A stretch of 53,015 bases of DNA from Candidatus Pseudoscillospira faecavium (GCA_904420565.1 CAJFVV010000067.1:1-53015), one strand, 5' to 3'. Counted from the first letter of the stretch, positions 1-8,943 are shown. Notes: generated by a model not told the origin, from the letters alone. Program-made: numbers and translations.

Positions 1-11
1 CAAGTGCAATC

Positions 12-642
12 GTTTGACTACCATCTAAAACAGCACGACTCTCAAACATATAAAGGTATTTGTGAAAATATCTGAACGTTTGACTACCATCTAAAACAGC
101 ACGACTCTCAAACCCCGCCGCCAGCTTGTATTTCTTGTATTGCGTTTGACTACCATCTAAAACAGCACGACTCTCAAACCAGCAATGTCAATCACATTCA
201 TAAGCTGCCGTTTGACTACCATCTAAAACAGCACGACTCTCAAACATGCCGATGAAGGGGTTGAACTGCTTGAAGGTTTGACTACCATCTAAAACAGCAC
301 GACTCTCAAACTCTTCATCTTTGTGGTTTACTACTGGAAGAGTTTGACTACCATCTAAAACAGCACGACTCTCAAACGGCAAATCCGCAGGAAGCGGCGT
401 CGAAATGGTTTGACTACCATCTAAAACAGCACGACTCTCAAACTATTGGGGGCGCAGCAGATAGGCCCGCGCAAGTTTGACTACCATCTAAAACAGCACG
501 ACTCTCAAACAGCCTAGTCAGGTTACAGGAGAGATGCGTAGTTTGACTACCATCTAAAACAGCACGACTCTCAAACTGGGCGAGAATACAGAATCTGCTT
601 GGATTCGTTTGACTACCATCTAAAACAGCACGACTCTCAAAC
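12..642 (-). CRISPR. Type II-A CRISPR array, 10 repeats, left end cut by window
   Basis: Ten identical 36-bp repeats start at 12, 78, 144, 210, 276, 342, 408, 475, 541 and 607. They are separated by nine unique spacers of 30 bp, except 444-474 which is 31 bp. Read on the minus strand (crRNA sense) the repeat begins GTTTGAGAGTCGTG and ends GGTAGTCAAAC. Transcription runs toward base 1, because the cas operon and leader lie at the right end, so the newest spacer should be 577-606. The leftmost repeat is not degenerate and bases 1-11 look like a spacer fragment, so the array probably continues outside the window. No spacer obviously matches another part of the window by eye. Confidence 0.98.
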
Positions 643-711
643 CTCAAATGAGAGAAACGCCACGACCCGCGCTGTGCTGCTTCAGATGGCATTGTCGTCA
701 TCATATTCAGT
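643..711 (-). promoter_or_regulatory. CRISPR leader with leader-anchoring sequence
   Basis: This is the 69-bp gap between the csn2 stop codon and the first repeat. Its repeat-proximal end on the minus strand reads CATTTGAG directly before the repeat. ATTTGAG is the leader-anchoring motif known from one group of type II-A systems, where it positions Cas1-Cas2 spacer integration. I see no convincing separate promoter in the leader; pre-crRNA may come from the cas operon or from a promoter inside csn2. Confidence 0.75.
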
Positions 712-1404
712 TTACTCTGTTTGATCGGCAGAATCAAGCCGTAGTTCGCAGAGCTGTTCGTCCAGAAGATAAAATACTTCTCCTGGCAATGGAGCGCTCA
801 TGTGCTGTTCCAGCAGAAGAACAGTCCATTTTTCATAACCTGCCATGCGATAAAATTCCCTCAGTTCTTCCGGTGAAAAATAGGCATGCATCCCCACCAG
901 AATGAAGCACTGCGTCTTCATAAAGTGATTGTATAGGGACAAATATTGCATCAGGCGCTCCAGCGGCTCTGTTCCGTCCAGAACAGGACGGCATTTCAGT
1001 GCCTTCAGCAGAGGGAGCACATAATCTCCCTCTGCAAAGGCGATTGGGCAATCCATGCGGACGGTTATCAGCGCCAGATAGTCTGCGATGGATCGCTGCA
1101 ATCCATCGGTCTGTTCGGGCAATTCTTCCCAAACAATGGATTGCAGCAGTCCCTGAAACCGATTGGTTAATTTTCGGTCCTCCAGGGGGAGGTTCAGATA
1201 ATTGCATATCACATGAAGATGTTCGCCGCAGTCCAGCGGTTCATACTGCAACGAGAGCACAAAGGGACCGCCTTCTCCCTCTGCCTGGCGGGTCAGATCG
1301 AAAACCATCTGGCGGAACAGTTTGGGAGGCTCTGCGACTAAAACGGGAACGGTGTTTTCCTGCCAGTGGATCGGGGCGGACAACAAGGGATGCATCAATC
1401 TCAT
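712..1404 (-). CDS. csn2: Type II-A CRISPR-associated protein Csn2
   Basis: Protein of 230 residues, last gene of the cas operon, just before the leader and array. Csn2 forms a ring-shaped tetramer that binds DNA ends and works with Cas1-Cas2 and Cas9 in spacer acquisition; its presence defines subtype II-A. The identification rests on position and size (about 220-230 residues is usual) plus an alpha/beta, acidic sequence, since Csn2 has few invariant motifs. The start ATG overlaps the cas2 stop as ATGA, which indicates translational coupling. Confidence 0.85.
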   Translation of the reverse strand: MRLMHPLLSAPIHWQENTVPVLVAEPPKLFRQMVFDLTRQAEGEGGPFVLSLQYEPLDCGEHLHVICNYLNLPLEDRKLTNRFQGLLQSIVWEELPEQTDGLQRSIADYLALITVRMDCPIAFAEGDYVLPLLKALKCRPVLDGTEPLERLMQYLSLYNHFMKTQCFILVGMHAYFSPEELREFYRMAGYEKWTVLLLEQHMSAPLPGEVFYLLDEQLCELRLDSADQTE

Positions 1405-1721
1405 AAAATCACCAGCCGTTCATCGTCATCAATGATTTCAGAATGGTATTCGCCCAGAACGAATTCCATGCGGGAAAATTGCTTTTCGGTGACCACCAGC
1501 ATCTGAATCAGTCCCTTGGAAGGACGCCGGGAGCGCACGGCATCCATGATGCTGCTGGCCGCCGTTGGGTTCAGGGCCAGTTTGGAATAAACGGATTCCT
1601 GCATCATCAGAAATCCGTCTTTCACCAGCCCCTTGCGAAACCGGGCGTATTCCCGACGTTCTGCTGTGGTGCCCACCGGCAGATCAAAAAATACAATCAC
1701 ACGCATAAATCTCTCACTCAT
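1401..1721 (-). CDS. cas2: CRISPR-associated endoribonuclease-fold protein Cas2
   Basis: Protein of 106 residues and the structural partner of Cas1 in the spacer integrase. The ferredoxin-like Cas2 start MRVIVFFDLPV, with the conserved Asp, lies near the N-terminus, followed by RREYARFRKGLVKDGF, a typical Cas2 helix. I chose the ATG at 1721, which overlaps the cas1 stop (ATGAGTGA). The ATG at 1706 (MRVIVF) is an alternative that matches the usual Cas2 N-terminus more closely. The gene ends in an ATGA overlap with csn2. Confidence 0.95.
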   Translation of the reverse strand: MSERFMRVIVFFDLPVGTTAERREYARFRKGLVKDGFLMMQESVYSKLALNPTAASSIMDAVRSRRPSKGLIQMLVVTEKQFSRMEFVLGEYHSEIIDDDERLVIL

Positions 1722-2586
1722 AATCAATCCATTTAATTTCTGCGCTCTCTCCGCTCTGCAGCGCCCGGAATAAACTGTTGCAATACAGGCGTATGGCATA
1801 GAGGAGATGCTGCTGTTTCCCGGCGTGCCGCACTTCGCAATTCAAAATATTGACGATCGCCAGTTTTTCCGTCCGCTCAAATTTTTCCGGCTGCAAATCG
1901 ATGATGGCGCTATCTATCAGTGGGCGCAGCGGTTCCATAAAGTCGCAGCCTAAATTGAACGGATTAAAGGTGTTTTCATGAGAAAGCCCCAGTTGGTTGA
2001 GATATCCGGCGGCGGAGATTTCTCGATTGATGGCGGAAAGGATCAGACTGTATCCATAGTTCAGCGCGGCGTTGACGGGCAGATCGGCTGTGCGGGTAAA
2101 CTCTGTGCCGAAAAGGGCGTTGAAATATACTTTGGCGGCGTGGCCTTCCCGGTTGGTTTCGTCGTTCCATTGCAGCTGCTCCAGATAGGTGGTCAGCTGC
2201 TCTGCCTGGGGCAGCCCCCGGCGGCGCAGATGGGAGCGCTGCCGCCGGAGTTTTTGACGCACGATTTCCGTCCAGATCTGCTGACGGATGCCTTGTGTCC
2301 ATTTTAACTGCTGGCGGATCTTGGCGCTGCTGTCATGGCTGCCGTGGGTCGGCACCAGTTCGGCGCAGGGATTGCGCTGGTGGTCGCAGAAAATCACTTT
2401 GATCTTACGGCGGATCAATTCGCACAAAAGATAGGAGGTGATGGAGATGGCGGTGCTTTCCAGAATCAACACGCCAATCTCGCTGAGGTGGACCCGTTTC
2501 ACTTCGTCCAATGTCCGAACGACCAGGTAATCCAGCTTATAGTCCACTTTGGCGTTGCTGGATACCACCACGATCCGCCAGCTCAT
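1714..2586 (-). CDS. cas1: CRISPR-associated endonuclease Cas1 (type II)
   Basis: Protein of 290 residues, the catalytic integrase subunit that inserts new spacers at the leader-repeat junction and duplicates the repeat. Visible family features are an N-terminal beta domain (SWRIVVVSSNAKVDYKLDYL), the SEIGVLILESTAISIT segment, the metal-site region with NAALNYGYSLILSAI (conserved Asn and Tyr) and a GLSHENTFNPFNLGCDFMEP helix carrying conserved His, Asp and Glu. The length is normal for type II Cas1. The start overlaps the cas9 stop by ATGA. It is the obvious candidate for the unusual integration footprint at 16075-16176. Confidence 0.97.
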   Translation of the reverse strand: MSWRIVVVSSNAKVDYKLDYLVVRTLDEVKRVHLSEIGVLILESTAISITSYLLCELIRRKIKVIFCDHQRNPCAELVPTHGSHDSSAKIRQQLKWTQGIRQQIWTEIVRQKLRRQRSHLRRRGLPQAEQLTTYLEQLQWNDETNREGHAAKVYFNALFGTEFTRTADLPVNAALNYGYSLILSAINREISAAGYLNQLGLSHENTFNPFNLGCDFMEPLRPLIDSAIIDLQPEKFERTEKLAIVNILNCEVRHAGKQQHLLYAIRLYCNSLFRALQSGESAEIKWIDYE

Positions 2587-5500
2587 GGCAGATCCTCGGA
2601 GAGAAGGTCGATTTCCTGTTCAAAAAAGCCGGTGATGGACTGGTGGATCAGTTTGAAGGTGTGCCTTGCATAGTTGTCCAGGTTTTTGGATGTCAGCAAA
2701 ATGCCGATCCCAGCCTTGCCACCGAGCAGTTTCAAATCCGCGCTGGCGGCCGTGTTGGCAAAGAGATTGAGAATTTGCATGAGGATCTTGCATTGATCCG
2801 GCACGGAAAGAGTGCTGAATTTCTCCAGATTTTCCCGGATGGTTCCGGCAGCGGTTTCATATTTGATGCGGTACAGCGGATTCTCCAGCTTTTCCAGCAG
2901 CAGCACATAAAGCTGCCGGTTTTCTTCCGTTGTCAGTTTGTCAAAGGTGGTGATGGGCAGCTCCTGCTTCGCTTTTTTGCAGCGTTCCAGATATTTGGAA
3001 ATACCTTTTATGTATTGCTGCCACTGGGGGGCGATTATAAGCTGGTTGGCGTTTTTAAGAATGATTCTATCTCCTGTTCGGCCTGAAATATGCATGCGGA
3101 AACCATCAAAGGAAACCAGAGCATTGATTTTAATTTTGGGCAGCAGAATCTTCGGAGATTCCAGCCCCAATACTTCTTGACAATACTGTTCCGGGTTCTG
3201 TTCATAAAAATCTTTTTGCATCAGCAGAACGGTTTCCAACGAACGCACCCGCTTCTTTTTGTTGGTGTGCTCCACCAGGATAAAATAGGCACCGGTCAGC
3301 TTGTTGTATCCTCCATATTTTTCAATGCACATTCTGTGATCAGAACGTTTAATAGGGGCCTGGCCTTTTCCCTTGGCAACCAGCAACTGATCAAAAAGAC
3401 CGCCTTTCACTTCCGCCGACCGGCGAGTGAAGAGAATATTGTTCTTTGCCATGGTGCGGCGCACGGTGGCAATGCTGCCTTTCGGCCCGGCGATCCAGGC
3501 CGTGTCATTTTTGCGGCGCACATCGAAATCAAACATGCAGTTGAGGCTGTATTGGGCATCCTTTTCCTGCAGGAAATTGACGGGACTGCGGGTAAATTTG
3601 ACATGATACACATTGCCCACCACGATGTTGAGATAGGCGTCCTTGGCATGGTGAAAGTCGTTGACCTCGCGGCATTTGGAAAAGAGCGGGTCCTGCGCAG
3701 TATGCTGCCCTTTGCATTGGCTGACCTGTTTTTGTTCGCCGTCGGCGGTGATTCGCTGATCCTGCCGGAAAGAGGAAACATTGCCTGCTTTCACATAGAC
3801 GATTTCCGTTTTGCCTCCAAAGCGGCGCTGCAGCAGTTCTGCAATGATTTTGCTGGATTGCCGCGTTTCCACCAATTGCCGGGCAATGAATCCCGCCTGT
3901 TCCTCAGTGCCGAATGTGGTGGCACGCAGGAGACGCTCGTATTTATCTTTGGGAATAAGGCCCTTGTTTTCCAGCATGGTCCAGAAGGGACGCATTTTCT
4001 GGCGGATTTCGGATGCAATGGGATAATGGTCGCCTTTGGCGGCGTTCAGCTGCCGCTTGACCAGAACTCGGTTGCGGATACTGTCGTCTTTGACCTTGCT
4101 TTGCGGATAGATGTGATCAATGTCGTAATCGCTGTCCAGCTGCTGCAGGTCGATGGGCTCACCGCTGTACATACATTTGCCCAACTGGGTATAGTAAAGA
4201 TACAGTTTGTCCCGCCGCAGATTTCCGTCGCTTTCCGCTTGCAGCTGGTCAAACAGTGGATCTGCTTCCTCACCGCATTTTTTGTAAAGTTCGGTCAGCT
4301 CGGCTTTTCTGGATACTGTGCGTTTGCCTTTTTCACCCTCCTCGCGGGCCATTTCCACAAAAATCCGCCGAGGCGGGCATTTCATGATGCCTTCCAGTTC
4401 GCCCACAATACCGATGACCTGGTGAATGGCGCGCTTGATGGCGGGCGAGGCATAGCTGTCACGCAGGTAATCCTTCAGCGTCAGACTGTGTTGACTCATT
4501 TTTTCCTTGCGGTACTTTTCCACGGCTTGCGCGAAGGTATAGCGGCTGCTGAGCAGTTCCATGAGATTGTTGTTGGTTTGCCACAGCATGTCTATAATAG
4601 GGAACGCTTCACCGGTATCGGCATCGACATGGAAGATTTGTGTCAGGAAGGCGCGGGACAATCTGCCCCAGCCGCTGCATTTGAAAGAAAGGGCTTTTTT
4701 CTGCTCCTCCGGCGTCAAAAGATCGCCGTAAGTTTTTTTCAGCCAGCCTTGCAGCAGCTTCCTGTCTTCGCCAAAAAGGGTAATATGGCGGATAATTTCT
4801 TCCGCTGCATCGTATCCGCCGGGACGGTCCAACAGCCATGCAAAGTGTTTCCACGGCGCTAAGGTGGCCTTGATTTCCTGGTCAAAGCCGGTCAATTCAT
4901 CTTCTTTGTCTAAACCAAGGCAGGTGCGCATGGCGCGTTGGCTCACCTTTTTCCCGGTGAGAAACAGTTCGCGATAGAGCTGCTGTTTTGCTTCGACCGA
5001 GATGGCTTTTCCATTGACTTTGAGATTGTTCAGTTCATTGAGCACCATGAATTTGGTGTAGAGCAGCGAATCTTTGGGCAGGACATCTTCGCCGATATAA
5101 CTGCATTTGGCGGTCATACGGGTGATAAAATTGCGGCGGCATGCTTCCAGATCCACCACCTGATCAAAATTCCAGGGGTATATTTTATCTTGCTGACGGA
5201 CGATCCAACTGTGTTCCGAGCGGCTGTCCAACGGACCGACATAGTAGGGAATTCGGAAGCAGAACATCTGATGGATTTGTTCTGCTTTGCTCAAGCCGCT
5301 TTGATCGGTTTCTTTCAAAAAAGGAAGATATACGGAGGCGTTTCCCAGAATCTTGACCAGCTCCGCTTCGTGAAGCTGATGGGGAATGACGCCGTTGTCC
5401 TTGCTGGTTTGCTTGGGGAGAAACGTTCCCTGTTCCAATTCTTTCAGAATCGCTTCGATTTCTGGGTCACCATCTTTCTCCGCTTTCAGTTTTGTTGTCA

Positions 5501-6623
5501 CATATTTTCGAAAATCATCGTAACTGCAGCGATAATTCTGGGAGCCTTTACCGGAGTAGGCCGGATAGTTGTTCTGCTTGTTGTCGGCTTTGTGGAACAT
5601 CTCGCGATACAAATCGGGTTTTCCCAGAGATTTGACGGCATTTTTCAGACGCGTGAGATCTTTCTTGTGATCCTCGTAGATCTTTGCTTTGGAAAAAGAA
5701 ATATATTGCTCACCATTGCGCATGGTTTCCAACAATGCCCAGTCGTAGATTTCTTTTGCGGCTAAAATGAGTTCCATGCGATCGCCTAATGCGGAAGAAA
5801 GTTTCTCTTCCACTGCGTCAAATTCTTCTGCTAAACTGAATTTCGCAATTTCATCGTTGGAGGTTCCTTCACCATACAGCGCATCCAGAGAAACTTTGCT
5901 GCCGGATAACAGTTCTGCCATGGCATATCTCGGACCGTCATCCTTTGTGACGGAAAATAACGCTGCAATTTTCTTTTTTCGCTGCGTTTTATTCAGTGCC
6001 CGGGAGATGAGAACCTCTTGCAGCGCAGCGATATCGCTGGGCATCATACCTTCACCGCATTCCTGCTCCATGATCTGGGAGAGCCGCTCCAAGCCGCTTT
6101 CCAGGGAGATCGTTTCCATCGACAGATCACCATACAGAAAATGACCGCGATATTTCATGATATGGTGCAGTGCCAGGTAAACCAGACGCACATCGAAAGG
6201 TCCGGGTTGCTCTATTAGCGCTTTGCGCAGATGATAAATAGTAGGAAATTGTTTATGATAATCTTTATCGCAGTAATTTTTGTCTGCAAACAGGGTATAC
6301 CGGCCCAGAGGAAAGTCTGAGTGCTTGTCTTCCTCAAAGAATTTACTTTCCCGCAGGCGCTGAAAGAATGCGGGATCTACTTGGCCGATGGCCTGTGCAA
6401 AAATCTCCTGCAGCCATTGCAAGCGCTGCTTGCGCCGTTCAATCCGTCTGCGTGCCACGCGATATGCCCGACGGTCCTGCGCGGGCTGCGCCTCGTCGAA
6501 AAGGCGGATGCCCCATAAGGCTTTTCCGTTGCGCTTGACCAATTGATAGTCTGGCGTTGTTACCGCCCAGCCTATGGAGTCTGTTCCGATATCGAGGCCG
6601 ATGAAATAGTCACTTTGTTTCAT
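2583..6623 (-). CDS. cas9: CRISPR-associated endonuclease Cas9 (type II-A)
   Basis: Protein of 1,346 residues that cuts both strands of DNA matching a crRNA:tracrRNA guide. RuvC-I is at residues about 5-20 (FIGLDIGTDSIGWAV, catalytic Asp). It is followed by the arginine-rich bridge helix (RRAYRVARRRIERRKQR). RuvC-II has RRIFVEMAREEGEKGKR (catalytic Glu), the HNH domain has DYDIDHIYPQSKVKDDS (His) with NRVLV, and RuvC-III has FHHAKDAYLN (His/Asp). All catalytic residues are present and the length fits II-A. The ATG at 6623 follows a GGGAGGG ribosome site. The promoter must lie inside or opposite the tracrRNA 5-prime end; a weak candidate on the minus strand is TAGACA (6688-6683) with CATAGT (6664-6659). 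Confidence 0.99.
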   Translation of the reverse strand: MKQSDYFIGLDIGTDSIGWAVTTPDYQLVKRNGKALWGIRLFDEAQPAQDRRAYRVARRRIERRKQRLQWLQEIFAQAIGQVDPAFFQRLRESKFFEEDKHSDFPLGRYTLFADKNYCDKDYHKQFPTIYHLRKALIEQPGPFDVRLVYLALHHIMKYRGHFLYGDLSMETISLESGLERLSQIMEQECGEGMMPSDIAALQEVLISRALNKTQRKKKIAALFSVTKDDGPRYAMAELLSGSKVSLDALYGEGTSNDEIAKFSLAEEFDAVEEKLSSALGDRMELILAAKEIYDWALLETMRNGEQYISFSKAKIYEDHKKDLTRLKNAVKSLGKPDLYREMFHKADNKQNNYPAYSGKGSQNYRCSYDDFRKYVTTKLKAEKDGDPEIEAILKELEQGTFLPKQTSKDNGVIPHQLHEAELVKILGNASVYLPFLKETDQSGLSKAEQIHQMFCFRIPYYVGPLDSRSEHSWIVRQQDKIYPWNFDQVVDLEACRRNFITRMTAKCSYIGEDVLPKDSLLYTKFMVLNELNNLKVNGKAISVEAKQQLYRELFLTGKKVSQRAMRTCLGLDKEDELTGFDQEIKATLAPWKHFAWLLDRPGGYDAAEEIIRHITLFGEDRKLLQGWLKKTYGDLLTPEEQKKALSFKCSGWGRLSRAFLTQIFHVDADTGEAFPIIDMLWQTNNNLMELLSSRYTFAQAVEKYRKEKMSQHSLTLKDYLRDSYASPAIKRAIHQVIGIVGELEGIMKCPPRRIFVEMAREEGEKGKRTVSRKAELTELYKKCGEEADPLFDQLQAESDGNLRRDKLYLYYTQLGKCMYSGEPIDLQQLDSDYDIDHIYPQSKVKDDSIRNRVLVKRQLNAAKGDHYPIASEIRQKMRPFWTMLENKGLIPKDKYERLLRATTFGTEEQAGFIARQLVETRQSSKIIAELLQRRFGGKTEIVYVKAGNVSSFRQDQRITADGEQKQVSQCKGQHTAQDPLFSKCREVNDFHHAKDAYLNIVVGNVYHVKFTRSPVNFLQEKDAQYSLNCMFDFDVRRKNDTAWIAGPKGSIATVRRTMAKNNILFTRRSAEVKGGLFDQLLVAKGKGQAPIKRSDHRMCIEKYGGYNKLTGAYFILVEHTNKKKRVRSLETVLLMQKDFYEQNPEQYCQEVLGLESPKILLPKIKINALVSFDGFRMHISGRTGDRIILKNANQLIIAPQWQQYIKGISKYLERCKKAKQELPITTFDKLTTEENRQLYVLLLEKLENPLYRIKYETAAGTIRENLEKFSTLSVPDQCKILMQILNLFANTAASADLKLLGGKAGIGILLTSKNLDNYARHTFKLIHQSITGFFEQEIDLLSEDLP

Positions 6624-6648
6624 AAAATTTACCCTCCCTAAAAACAGA

Positions 6649-6677
6649 TTGACATCTGACTATGCTGCATCTATAAT
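6649..6677 (+). promoter_or_regulatory. tracrRNA promoter, near-perfect sigma-A consensus
   Basis: TTGACA at 6649-6654 and TATAAT at 6672-6677 are separated by exactly 17 bp, so both hexamers match consensus. Transcription should start near 6684, a few bases before the anti-repeat. The promoter sits only 26 bp upstream of the cas9 start codon on the opposite strand, so expression of tracrRNA and cas9 may interfere with each other. Confidence 0.92.
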
Positions 6678-6683
6678 AAAGAT

Positions 6684-6797
6684 GTCTAGACTACCATCTA
6701 AGACAACACGACAGGTTCAAATACGGCTTTGCCAAAATCGCCGGCATATCCGGCTTCACAGTGTGTGAATCAAAAAGTCCGCTTTGCGGGCTTTTTT
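6684..6797 (+). ncRNA. tracrRNA
   Basis: The anti-repeat at 6688-6721 (GACTACCATCTAAGACAACA, then CGACAGGTTCAA) is nearly the reverse complement of the crRNA repeat, with small mismatches and a bulge. Downstream is a nexus-like stem (ACGGCTTTGCC), then hairpins with GCCGGCATATCCGGC and TTCACAGTGTGTGAA, and a rho-independent terminator (GTCCGCTTTGCGGGC followed by T6). It is transcribed divergently from cas9, from a consensus promoter. In II-A systems this RNA pairs with pre-crRNA, recruits RNase III and is part of the Cas9 guide. Confidence 0.93.
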
Positions 6798-6813
6798 GTT
6801 TTATTGTGTCAAT

Positions 6814-6846
6814 AAAAAAGTCGTACAAGAAGTTCTCTTGCACGAC
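6814..6846 (-). terminator. Rho-independent terminator, minus strand
   Basis: The inverted repeat GTCGTACAAGA / TCTTGCACGAC (6820-6846, one G-U pair) is followed on the minus strand by a run of six T. It would stop transcription coming from the 7085-8566 gene before it reaches the tracrRNA and cas9 region. The stem contains GTCGTGC, which also occurs in the CRISPR repeat; this is probably chance. Confidence 0.7.
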
Positions 6847-7009
6847 TGGCTATCGCCGCGAGGACGATGTCCCGCCGTTCAATTATTATAACTTAATTTT
6901 AAGGCATATGCAATAATTTGAATAATAAATACCGCCTTCTATGCAATGAGTTTGTTCATAATGACAGTAAAATATAAACGGTGATTGCCTGCATAGCGTT
7001 GCAGTTTTT

Positions 7010-7049
7010 AAAAGGTCCTTGATTTCCAATCGGAAATCAAGGACCTTTT
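7010..7049. terminator. Bidirectional terminator hairpin
   Basis: A perfect 16-bp stem AAGGTCCTTGATTTCC with an AATC loop is followed by T5 on the plus strand and T4 on the minus strand. It lies 35 bp after the stop of the minus-strand gene ending at 7085. The DNA between 6850 and 7010 is AT-rich and shows no supported gene. Confidence 0.8.
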
Positions 7050-7084
7050 TATTTTTGCTCTGAGTAGAATTAGAATTGTTGAAT

Positions 7085-8566
7085 TTAGGAATAAGCTGCC
7101 TCAAGTTCATCCATTGTCATAGTGATATCATTTCCCTCTCCGTCGAAGAAACGTCCATCATATCCCAACTGATTGGCCTGGATGGTTAAAGCGGGCAGAA
7201 GTGTATCGCGTTCCTCCGGGCTTGCGAAGGGAATATATACGCCTGTGACGCCTGCCTCTTTCCATTGCATTAAAAAGACGGTGAAATCACAGCCAGAAAG
7301 AATACTGGTATTATAGGTATATGTATTGTACGGTGTATAGCCGACCATCAGAACGGCTTCATCGTAGAAACCATCTGCCATATCAGTGGCCTGTTGGCTG
7401 TCGCTGTTATTAAGGGTTACAACTTTGTTGCAATCATATCCGTACTGAAAAATGGTGTTGTAGACCTTCCAGGCTGCGGCCTGGCCCGCCTCATATGCTG
7501 CGGAATTTGCTTGGATATCAGAATTCGCTGAAACTGAGGGGTTGTCTGATATATTTTGCTGGGCAGTGGATTTGTTCTCATCAGTGACCAGTACGGCATC
7601 AGTGATACAATAGCTTCCATAATCTTCTGTAACCGAACCGATTACTGTGATTCGGCTTCCCTTACTGATGGAGTACAAATCTTCAGAGTTTCGGAAATAG
7701 ATGGGTTGTAATAGATCAAAACGTGCTTTATCCGTTTCAATAGAAGTGATTTGCAAATCTGTGATTTTCACGCGTTTTCCCATATAAGCGTTGATGGTAC
7801 GCGCTGTATTTGCGTTAGCTTCCTCGATAAGTTGATCGTCTGTTATGCTGACATCATAATAATCGTCCGGTAGCGAAAAAGAATTGTTGCTGGCTTCATT
7901 CCCGGATGCTGTATTCGAATCTAATGTTAGCATGGGCTCTAATGTATCGTTTTTCAAAAGAATGGCATCAATAATACTGTAGTTCTGATTAGCATAACTG
8001 CATTTACCTAAAACGGTTGTCTCGTCCAACGCAAGTGCCAAGCATCCTAAGGCAAAGTCTTTATCTGAGTAATAGTAAATTTCAGTATATGTTGATGTGC
8101 CGATTGCCAATGCCGGGATCATCATCGTTGCATTGTCTGCGCCGTTGAAAGAATGTACACCGGTGACAACAACCCATTGTCCATCCAATTTTTTTGAGGA
8201 CAGTCCGTCAATTTCACTCAAGTCGTAGGTGGGAAGCGCGTTTATCTGATCTTGGGTAAATTCATGCGGATTTTCAGGTAAAGGGGATTGTGCGGGCTGC
8301 GACAAGTATTGATAGGCTACCACAATAAGCACAACCAAAAGGATCGCGCAAAAGATCCATGAAATATGGAGTTTACGTTTTTTTGTATTCTTTTCGGGAG
8401 ATTTTGCTGCAGTAGCATCCTGTGAATCATCATACTGTTTTGATAAATCGGCATTTGTCTGCGATGCTTCTGCCAAATTTGTAGGTATCTGATGGTTGGG
8501 ACTTTGCGAGGTATTTTTGCTTTGGAATATTGCTTCTTCTGTTGCGTCATGTTTCTGGTTCGGCAT
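7085..8566 (-). CDS. Membrane-anchored protein with OB-fold-like (tRNA_anti-like) domains
   Basis: Protein of 493 residues with unknown function. A polar N-terminus of about 70 residues precedes one transmembrane helix (SWIFCAILLVVLIVVAYQYL, about 71-90). The remainder is a large, probably extracellular, Ser/Thr/Asp-rich region. Two segments resemble the extracytoplasmic OB-fold tRNA_anti-like family: one around LDGQWVVVTGVHSF, the other around NAYMGKRVKITDLQITSIE...GSRITVIGSV. The C-terminus contains an AYEAGQAAAWKVYNTI segment. The ATG at 8566 has a weak ribosome site (GAGAGGGAT). Codon use is AT-richer than the 20-53 kb chromosome genes, which suggests an accessory gene. No partner gene is visible. 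Confidence 0.75.
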   Translation of the reverse strand: MPNQKHDATEEAIFQSKNTSQSPNHQIPTNLAEASQTNADLSKQYDDSQDATAAKSPEKNTKKRKLHISWIFCAILLVVLIVVAYQYLSQPAQSPLPENPHEFTQDQINALPTYDLSEIDGLSSKKLDGQWVVVTGVHSFNGADNATMMIPALAIGTSTYTEIYYYSDKDFALGCLALALDETTVLGKCSYANQNYSIIDAILLKNDTLEPMLTLDSNTASGNEASNNSFSLPDDYYDVSITDDQLIEEANANTARTINAYMGKRVKITDLQITSIETDKARFDLLQPIYFRNSEDLYSISKGSRITVIGSVTEDYGSYCITDAVLVTDENKSTAQQNISDNPSVSANSDIQANSAAYEAGQAAAWKVYNTIFQYGYDCNKVVTLNNSDSQQATDMADGFYDEAVLMVGYTPYNTYTYNTSILSGCDFTVFLMQWKEAGVTGVYIPFASPEERDTLLPALTIQANQLGYDGRFFDGEGNDITMTMDELEAAYS

Positions 8567-8667
8567 ACACGATCCCTCTCTTTATATTATTTTTTTCCCT
8601 TTTCAAGATAAGTGTTGCTGATAAAAAGCCTGAATAAAACCCAGATTACATGAATAAAAACCCAGAT

Positions 8668-8697
8668 AGCCCTTCTCGGAGCGAGGAGGGCTGTTTT
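8668..8697 (+). terminator. Terminator-like hairpin
   Basis: AGCCCTTCTCG / CGAGGAGGGCT is an 11-bp stem with one G-T pair, followed by GTTTTT on the plus strand. No plus-strand gene is visible upstream of it, so it may end a short unannotated transcript. Just before it the sequence GAATAAAA(A)CCCAGAT occurs twice, at about 8632 and 8652. Confidence 0.5.
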
Positions 8698-8781
8698 TCA
8701 TACTCATATTGAAACAGACAATAAAATACTGTAGTATAGATAGATAAATTTCCATTTTGTGATTTGTGGAGGCGCCCACAT

Positions 8782-8943
8782 ATGTTATACATTCAAATGA
8801 CGACAATTATAGCCATGATTCTTACGGTATTTTTTAGTTATGATGAATATAAAAAGGGGACAATGAAACTTCGTAATTTTAAGACTATATGTGTGTGCGA
8901 GGGCATTGCCCTGTTGGGACTGATATGCTTGATTTTAACTTAA
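8782..8943 (+). CDS. Small membrane protein of 53 residues
   Basis: This short reading frame starts at an ATG 9 bp after a clear GTGGAGG ribosome site. It encodes a peptide with two hydrophobic helices (IQMTTIIAMILTVFF, about 4-18, and GIALLGLICLILT, 41-53). Between them is a charged, lysine-rich linker (DEYKKGTMKLRNFK). No homolog is recognised. The strong ribosome site and the two-helix design support a real gene rather than chance. It sits alone in AT-rich DNA between the CRISPR side and the integrative element. Confidence 0.55.
   Translation: MLYIQMTTIIAMILTVFFSYDEYKKGTMKLRNFKTICVCEGIALLGLICLILT

Noticed and set aside
188-737. Reading frames through the CRISPR array encoding repeated FESRAVLDGSQT
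   Set aside because: They are translations of the CRISPR repeat and spacers; they have no ribosome sites and are interrupted at random by spacers.
3090-4862. 590-codon plus-strand frame inside cas9
   Set aside because: Antisense shadow of cas9, which has every catalytic motif; the antisense product has no recognisable domain.
6886-7110. 74-codon minus-strand frame after the membrane protein
   Set aside because: It runs through a strong terminator hairpin and lacks a ribosome site.
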